Source: Phytohabitans sp037414955 (GTDB taxonomy: Bacteria; Actinomycetota; Actinomycetes; Mycobacteriales; Micromonosporaceae). From it: a DNA stretch of 64,000 nt. Below, one piece after another: positions 58,431 through 64,000 of this stretch; positions within the stretch are counted from its first letter, which is position 1, and each line of letters begins with the position of its first letter. The translations under genes were made by a program, and so were the position numbers. The stretch covers positions 1 through 64,000 of the forward strand of contig JBBEWH010000038.1 in assembly GCA_037414955.1 (NCBI GenBank). Reading direction: 5' to 3'. A model generated the notes under the pieces. That model ran no database searches, was not told the origin of the DNA, and saw only the letters and a program-made list of their open reading frames with translations.

Positions 58431-60521
58431 TTGGAACCCGTCACGAGCCTGGTCTGGGGACACTCGGCGCTGAAACTGGTCGTCGACCTGTCCGCGGACG
58501 GCCCGGTCGCGGTGCGGACGCTGACCGACGGCGCCCTACCTGACCCGCCGCGGATGCGGCAGCCGCTGGTGGAGGTGCTGGTCGCCGGCGAGGGCCGGGG
58601 GCGCGCCTCGCACCGCTTCTCCGAGACCGCGGTCGGCCAGCGGCTGGCCTACGTGGGCAGCGTGCAGGCCCGGGACGGGGACTGGCGGGAGCTGCGCGTC
58701 GACCTGCGCGACGAGCGGACCGGCCTGACCGCCCAGACCTTCATCCGGTCGGTCGAGGGGGTCAGCGCCTGCCAGGTCCGCACCCAGGTGACCAACCACG
58801 GCACGGCGCCGGTGCTGCTGCTCGGCGTGACGTCGTTCGCCGCCGGCTTCGGCGGGTACCCGGTCGACGACCTCGACGTGCTGCGCGGCGACAGCGAGTG
58901 GCTCGGCGAGGGGCGGTGGAGCCGGCAGCGGCTGCGCGCCGGCGTACCCGATCTGAATCTGGGCCTCCACGGCCAGGACGGGCGCGGCCAACTCGCGGTC
59001 GTCAGCACCGGCACCTGGTCCACCGGGACGCACCTGCCGACCGGCGGGCTGGTGCACCGCGCGGGCGGGCCGGCCTGGCTGTGGCAGGTCGAGCACAACG
59101 GCCCGTGGCGGTGGGAGGTGGGTGAGCGGCGCGACGGCGCCTACGTCGCGCTGACCGGCCCGACCGACATCGACCACCAGTGGGCGCAGCGCCTCGCGCC
59201 GGGCGAGAGCTTCACGACGGTACCCGTGTCGGTGGCCGTGTCCGCGACCGGTTTCGACGGCGCGGTCGCCGCGTTGACCGCGCACCGGCGGGCGCTGGTG
59301 CGTCCCCACCGGGACCGGACCGCGCTGCCGGTGATCTTCAACGACTACATGAACACGCTGATGGGCGACCCGACCACGGCGAAGCTGCTGCCGCTCATCG
59401 ACGCCGCCGCGGCCGCCGGTGCGGAGGTGTTCGTCATCGACGCCGGCTGGTACGACAACGGCACCGCCTGGTGGGACAGCGTCGGCGAGTGGCAGCCGTC
59501 GCAGACCCGCTTCCCGCGCGGGATCGAGGAGGTGCTGGCCCGGATCCGGGAGCGCGGCATGGTGCCCGGGCTGTGGCTGGAGCCGGAGGTGATCGGGGTG
59601 CGCAGCCCGATGGCCGACAAGCTGCCGCCGGAGGCGTTCCTGCAGCGGGACGGCGTCCGGGTGGTCGAGCACGGCCGGTACCACCTGGACCTGCGCCATC
59701 CGGGCGCCGTCGCCCACCTGGACGAGGTGGTCGACCGGCTGGTCGAGCAGTTGGGGGTCGGCTACTTCAAGCTGGACTACAACATCAACCCCGGCGCCGG
59801 CACCGACCTGGACGCGGACAGCGTCGGCGCCGGGCTGCTGGCCCACAACCGCGCCCACCTGGCGTGGTTGGACGGAGTCCTCGACCGGCACCCCGACCTG
59901 ATTCTGGAGAACTGCGCGTCGGGCGCCATGCGCATGGACTACGCGCTGCTGTCCCGGATGCAGTTGCAGTCCACCAGCGATCAGCAGGACTTCCTGCGGT
60001 ACCCGCCGGTCGCCGTCGCCGCCCCGATGTCGCTGCTGCCCGAGCAGTCGGCCAGCTGGGCCTACCCGCAGCCGGACATGTCCGACGAGCAGATCGCGTA
60101 CGCGATGTGCACCGGGCTGCTCGGCCGCCTCTACCTCTCCGGCCGGCTCGACGGGATGGCGGCCGACCAGATGGCGTCCGTCCGGGACGCGGTGCGCGCG
60201 TACCGGGACATCCGCGCGGACCTGGCGGCGGCGACGCCGCTCTGGCCGCTCGGCCTGCCGGAGTGGGACGACCCGTGGCTGAGCCTCGCTCTGCGCGGGA
60301 GCGCCGCCACCTACGTCGGGGTGTGGCGCCGCGGCGCCACGTCCGCGCCACCGTTGTCCCTGCCGCACCTGCGCGGCAAGGACGTCCACATTGAAGTGTT
60401 GTACCCCCGTGAGCTGCCCGCCTGGACCTGTACGTGGGCCCCGGACACCGGGTCGCTGACCGTCACCCCCACCAGCGCGGAGCCCGCCGCCGCGCGCCTA
60501 TTCCAGATCACCGAAGGATGA
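58431..60521 (+). CDS. Alpha-galactosidase, glycoside hydrolase family 36
   Basis: 696 aa, cytoplasmic. N-terminal beta-supersandwich (MEPVTSLVWGHSALKLVVDL). Barrel motifs: VFVIDAGWYDNG, PGLWLEPEVI, nucleophile Asp in YFKLDYNINPG (about residue 445), LENCASGAMRMDY and acid/base Asp in STSDQQD (about 515-519). TTG 58431 is preferred because GTGGAG lies 8 nt before it; upstream TTG/GTG codons fall in the palindrome. Releases galactose from imported oligosaccharides. Confidence 0.9.
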   Translation: MEPVTSLVWGHSALKLVVDLSADGPVAVRTLTDGALPDPPRMRQPLVEVLVAGEGRGRASHRFSETAVGQRLAYVGSVQARDGDWRELRVDLRDERTGLTAQTFIRSVEGVSACQVRTQVTNHGTAPVLLLGVTSFAAGFGGYPVDDLDVLRGDSEWLGEGRWSRQRLRAGVPDLNLGLHGQDGRGQLAVVSTGTWSTGTHLPTGGLVHRAGGPAWLWQVEHNGPWRWEVGERRDGAYVALTGPTDIDHQWAQRLAPGESFTTVPVSVAVSATGFDGAVAALTAHRRALVRPHRDRTALPVIFNDYMNTLMGDPTTAKLLPLIDAAAAAGAEVFVIDAGWYDNGTAWWDSVGEWQPSQTRFPRGIEEVLARIRERGMVPGLWLEPEVIGVRSPMADKLPPEAFLQRDGVRVVEHGRYHLDLRHPGAVAHLDEVVDRLVEQLGVGYFKLDYNINPGAGTDLDADSVGAGLLAHNRAHLAWLDGVLDRHPDLILENCASGAMRMDYALLSRMQLQSTSDQQDFLRYPPVAVAAPMSLLPEQSASWAYPQPDMSDEQIAYAMCTGLLGRLYLSGRLDGMAADQMASVRDAVRAYRDIRADLAAATPLWPLGLPEWDDPWLSLALRGSAATYVGVWRRGATSAPPLSLPHLRGKDVHIEVLYPRELPAWTCTWAPDTGSLTVTPTSAEPAAARLFQITEG

Positions 60522-60524
60522 ACG

Positions 60525-61832
60525 ATGAAGAGATGGATTAGCGTCGCCGCCGCGGCGGCGCTCACGATCGGGCTCGCGGCCTGCAGCGACCCGGGCGCGG
60601 AGACCGGCACCGACACCGCGACCACGTGGGCCGACCCCACCGCGAAGCTCGACGGCGTCAAGCTGACGATCTGGGCCGCCCAGAACAGCAACGCCACGCC
60701 GAAGAAGGTCATCGAGGGGTTCCAGGCGGCGACCGGCGCCACCGTCGAGGTGGTCACCATTCCGGACCCGTACGAGCAGGGCATCCAGACCAAGGTCGCC
60801 ACCGGTGACAAGCCGGACCTCGCCTTCTGGCAGCCGACCGCGTCCATGCTGACGGCGATCAACGCGAAGGCCAACCTGCAACCGCTGACTGACGCGCCGT
60901 GGCTCTCTTCGCTCGCGCCGGAGTTGAAGGACATCACCGGCATCCTGGACGGCACCCGGTACGCGGCGCTGATCACCAGCCCGGCGGTCGAGGGCGTCTA
61001 CTACAACAAGGAAGTCTTCGCCGCCAACGGCATCACGGCGACGCCGAAGAACTTCGACGAGATGGTCACCGTCGCCCGCACGCTGAAGGGCAAGGGCGTC
61101 ACGCCGTTCTACGAGATGGCCGCCGACCGGTGGGGCACCCAGTGGTGGGTGCAGGTGCTGCTCGCCGACGCCGCCAAGGCCGGGCTCTGGGAGAAGGTCA
61201 ACAAGGGCGAGGCCAAGTTCACCGACCCGACCATCCTGGACGCGATCAAGAAGTACAAGTCCCTGATCGACGAGGGGCTGTTCAACAGCAACATCAAGAC
61301 CGCCAAGTTCGAGGACCAGGGCGCCGCGCTGCTCGCGGGCCAGGCCGCCATGGTGGTCCAGGTCAACTCGTTCTTCGGCCAGCTCCAGGCGACGGCCGAC
61401 ACCGCCACGCTCGACAAGAAGATCGGGTTCTTCCCGATCTCGCCGTCCGGCAACGTCGGCACGTTCATCCCGGACCAGTCCAACGCGCTCGTGGCCTTCA
61501 AGACCGGCGACGCGAAGCGGGAGGCCGCCGCCCGGCAGCTGCTCGCGTACTGGATGGGCCCGGGCTACCAGGACTTCATCACCGACCGCAACACGGTGTC
61601 GCTGGAGACCGGCGTGGCGAACCCGGCGGGCGTACCGCAGGCGCTGCTCGCGGTGCACGAGGCGCTGCCGACCTCGGTCGGTTCCATGCAGGCCCTCGCG
61701 ATCGCCAACCCCGACCTGTACATCAACCTCGCTGACATGATCACCGGCACCATGACGCCGGAGCAGGTGGCCGAGGCCACGCAGCAGCAGTTCGCGCAGC
61801 TCGCCAAGGCGGCTGGGGCCCCCGGGTTCTGA
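60525..61832 (+). CDS. Sugar ABC importer binding lipoprotein
   Basis: 435 aa, family 1 binding protein. Lipobox LAAC. KLTIWAAQNSNATPKKVIEGFQ, FWQPTASMLTAIN, GVYYNKEVFAANGI, LLAGQAAMVVQVNSFF. Three bases after the GH36 gene; ligand likely an alpha-galactoside such as raffinose or melibiose. Confidence 0.92.
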   Translation: MKRWISVAAAAALTIGLAACSDPGAETGTDTATTWADPTAKLDGVKLTIWAAQNSNATPKKVIEGFQAATGATVEVVTIPDPYEQGIQTKVATGDKPDLAFWQPTASMLTAINAKANLQPLTDAPWLSSLAPELKDITGILDGTRYAALITSPAVEGVYYNKEVFAANGITATPKNFDEMVTVARTLKGKGVTPFYEMAADRWGTQWWVQVLLADAAKAGLWEKVNKGEAKFTDPTILDAIKKYKSLIDEGLFNSNIKTAKFEDQGAALLAGQAAMVVQVNSFFGQLQATADTATLDKKIGFFPISPSGNVGTFIPDQSNALVAFKTGDAKREAAARQLLAYWMGPGYQDFITDRNTVSLETGVANPAGVPQALLAVHEALPTSVGSMQALAIANPDLYINLADMITGTMTPEQVAEATQQQFAQLAKAAGAPGF

Positions 61833-61886
61833 GTTTCTTGGGTCGGGCGCGGCTTCGGTCGTGCCCGACCCGCTGGAGGAGTCGGT

Positions 61887-62831
61887 ATGTCTAGCACCAC
61901 GCTGGAGCGGGTCACCCCGCCGCCGCCCACGCCGGCGCGCGCCCGGCGGCGCGCCACCGGCGCGATCAACCGCCGGACCCATCCGATGTGGTTCATGGCG
62001 CCGGCGTTCGCGATCCTGCTCGTCTTCTTCTTCCTGCCGACGGTCTTCAACTTCGTGTACGCCTTCACCGACTGGTCGGGGTTCAAGAGCCAGATCAACC
62101 CGGTCGGCTTCGACAACTTCACCGAACTGGGCTCCAGCGGCACGCTCTTCCGCGCGCTGCGGATCACCGTCGTCTACGCGGTGCTGGTGGCCATCTTCCA
62201 GAACCTCTTCGGGTTCGGGCTGGCCGTGCTGCTGGAACGGGACACCTGGTTCAACCGGCTCGCCCGGGTCTTCTTCCTCATCCCGGTGCTGATGTCCGCG
62301 CTCGCCGTCGGGTACATCTTCCAGGCGTTGCTGAAGCCCGAGGGCAGCCTCAACCAGGCGATCGAAGCGCTGGTGCGGCACCCGTTCGACTACGCGTGGC
62401 TCGGCGACACCACGTGGACGATCGTCGTGGTGGCCGTCATCCACGCGTGGAAGTGGATGGGCCTGTCGATGCTCATCTACCTCGCGGGCCTGAAGACGAT
62501 CCCGGAGGACGTCCTGGAGGCGGCGCGCATCGACGGCGCGTCCCGCTGGCGCACGTTCTGGTCCGTCCGGTCGCCGCTGCTGGCGCCGGCGGTCACGTTC
62601 AACGTCGCCACCGCGCTGCTGGGCTCGATGAACGGCTTCGACATCGTGCAGGCCACCACCGGCGGCGGGCCGGCCCGGACCACGGAGATCCTCAACATCT
62701 TCATCTACCGGACCTTCGGGCAGGGCCTCTTCGCGCAGGCCACCACGATGAGCCTGGTGCTCTTCCTGCTCGTGGCGTTCCTGGCGTTCCCGGTCATCTA
62801 CGTGTTGCGGCGGCGGGAGAGAGTGCTATGA
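61887..62831 (+). CDS. Sugar ABC importer permease, MalF type
   Basis: 314 aa, six helices, EAA loop EDVLEAARIDGASRWRTFW. Follows the binding protein. Confidence 0.94.
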   Translation: MSSTTLERVTPPPPTPARARRRATGAINRRTHPMWFMAPAFAILLVFFFLPTVFNFVYAFTDWSGFKSQINPVGFDNFTELGSSGTLFRALRITVVYAVLVAIFQNLFGFGLAVLLERDTWFNRLARVFFLIPVLMSALAVGYIFQALLKPEGSLNQAIEALVRHPFDYAWLGDTTWTIVVVAVIHAWKWMGLSMLIYLAGLKTIPEDVLEAARIDGASRWRTFWSVRSPLLAPAVTFNVATALLGSMNGFDIVQATTGGGPARTTEILNIFIYRTFGQGLFAQATTMSLVLFLLVAFLAFPVIYVLRRRERVL

Positions 62832-63655
62832 GCGACCTCGCTATCTGGCGCCGATTGCAGCCGGTCGTCACCACGATCCTGGTGGTGGTCCTCATCGGAG
62901 TGCCGCTGTGGTTGGTCATCGTGACCGCCGGCAAATCGCAGGGCGAGGCGCTCAACCCCGACCTGTCGCTGCCGTCCGACTGGCAGTTCTGGGCCAACCT
63001 CCGTCAGGTGTGGACGGACGGCGAGGTGCCGGCCGCGTTCTTCGGCAGCCTGCTCATCGTGGTGCCCACGGTGTTCGGCGTGCTCACGTTCGGGTCGATG
63101 GCCTCCTGGGTGCTGGCCCGCCGGGTCAGCCGGCTCACCGCGGCCCTGTACGCGCTGGCCATCAGCGGCATCGTGCTGCCACCGGCGGTGGTCACCGTGG
63201 TGCTGCTGCTGCGCCAGCTCGGGCTCGCCGGCACCGCCATCGGGATGATCGGCGTCTACATGGGCATCTACATGTCCACTGTGGTCTTCTTCGTCACCGG
63301 TTTCGTCCGGACGATCCCGGCGTCGCTGGAGGAGGCCGCGCAGATCGACGGCGCCGGGCCGTTCACGGTGTTCCGGCGGGTGGTGCTGCCGATGCTGCGG
63401 CCGGTGCTCGCCACCGCCACGATCCTCATCTGCCTCTACGTGTGGAACGACGTGTTCTACGCGTTCTTCGTCGTCGGCGGGCGGCTGGACACGTTGCCGC
63501 TCAACCTCTTCCGGGTCGCCAGCGCCGGTCTCTACCTCAACAACTGGCACCTCATCTTCGCGTACGTGATTCTCATGAGCCTGCCGCTCGTCGTCGTGTT
63601 CGCGGTCGCCCAACGAAAGATCATCTCCGGCATCACCAGTGGCGCCGTCAAATAG
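62828..63655 (+). CDS. Sugar ABC importer permease, MalG type
   Basis: 275 aa, six helices, EAA loop ASLEEAAQIDGAGPFTVF. Overlaps the first permease by ATGA. No ATPase gene is seen, so it probably uses a shared MsiK-like ATPase encoded elsewhere. Confidence 0.94.
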   Translation: MSDLAIWRRLQPVVTTILVVVLIGVPLWLVIVTAGKSQGEALNPDLSLPSDWQFWANLRQVWTDGEVPAAFFGSLLIVVPTVFGVLTFGSMASWVLARRVSRLTAALYALAISGIVLPPAVVTVVLLLRQLGLAGTAIGMIGVYMGIYMSTVVFFVTGFVRTIPASLEEAAQIDGAGPFTVFRRVVLPMLRPVLATATILICLYVWNDVFYAFFVVGGRLDTLPLNLFRVASAGLYLNNWHLIFAYVILMSLPLVVVFAVAQRKIISGITSGAVK

Positions 63656-63665
63656 GAGTCGCTTC

Positions 63666-64000
63666 ATGAAAAGATTCGCTGTGTTGGTCGTCGCCGCGCT
63701 CGCGGCGGGTGGCCTGTCGTCCCCCGCTGCCGCCGCCGACGCCGCTGACGTGCTGGGTGTGGACTTCGCCACCTCGACCGGCCCGTTCCGGGGCGGCGCG
63801 ACCGGCACCCTCTACGGGTTCGGCGACGACGGCGCGCCCACCCAGGCGCTGATCAACGGTGCGCACATCACCAACACGTCGCAGAAGGCGCCCTACGGCA
63901 CCCAGCACCCCAGCGGTGACGCCATCAAGGTGGAGGACGGCTTCTTCGCCAAGCACGGCAAGGACATGTACATCTACGTCCAGGACTACTACCCGGACTG
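63666..64000 (+). CDS. Secreted protein, 5' part (possible glycoside hydrolase)
   Basis: First 111 residues; continues beyond the window. Signal peptide MKRFAVLVVAALAAGGLSS..AAA, then LGVDFATSTGPFRGGATGTLYGFGDDGAP. Similar openings occur in secreted glycoside hydrolases of actinomycetes. GGAG before the ATG and 10-bp gap to the permease suggest it belongs to the operon and would act outside the cell on galactosides. Confidence 0.7.
   Translation, partial: MKRFAVLVVAALAAGGLSSPAAAADAADVLGVDFATSTGPFRGGATGTLYGFGDDGAPTQALINGAHITNTSQKAPYGTQHPSGDAIKVEDGFFAKHGKDMYIYVQDYYPD

Overview
The window is very GC-rich chromosomal DNA with GTG/TTG starts, many 4-bp gene overlaps and actinobacterial marker genes (whiB7, mycoredoxin, AdnAB, a conservon, DUF501, UPF0182). 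This points to a filamentous actinomycete, most likely Micromonosporaceae; that assignment is inferred from gene content and repeat style, not from a search. Two blocks keep the gene order I recall from Mycobacterium tuberculosis: mazG, lipoprotein, eno, FtsB-like, DUF501, ppx (Rv1021-Rv1026), and adnA, adnB, nudC, mrx1, uvrD2, whiB7, ABC1 kinase, ThiF-like, DUF2342, PDZ-Lon, UPF0182 (Rv3202c-Rv3193c). Layout: 1-11.4 kb holds a SurA_N-like lipoprotein and mazG, an EamA exporter, a secreted protein with its TrmB/LuxR-type regulator, a DUF885 protein, and the eno-ftsB-DUF501-argA block followed by ppx. 11.4-13.7 kb holds an AbiEi/DUF559 nuclease-like gene bracketed by two long palindromes, a lamin-tail secreted protein and an orphan. 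13.8-20.3 kb is adnAB. 20.4-33.3 kb is accessory: membrane and CpaE-like proteins, ArsR plus MFS, small membrane proteins, a HicA-like toxin pair, a trypsin-like protease, an SsuABC/TauABC-type transporter with an Rrf2 regulator, and paired M16 peptidases. 33.3-48.2 kb runs from nudC to the UPF0182 protein and includes a whiB7 attenuator leader. 48.2-50.8 kb has initiator tRNA-Met, a NUDIX gene, a cold-shock gene and an NYN/OST-HTH protein. 50.9-56.2 kb is a conservon (cvnD-C-B-A) with an extra membrane sensor. 57.2-64 kb is a LacI-controlled alpha-galactoside locus with a GH36 enzyme, a sugar ABC importer and the start of a secreted protein. The most unusual content is intergenic. About twenty copies of one ~56-bp palindrome (called family A here) sit between genes, with arms that covary. 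At least nine genes take their TGA stop from the element's terminal TGATCA. Two copies carry smaller nested insertions, and one copy supplies the C-terminus of a lipoprotein. Other palindrome families (B, C, D, E, F here) are present, several with GATC near the ends; family D brackets the DUF559-type gene. All calls were made by reading; no similarity search or folding program was run.
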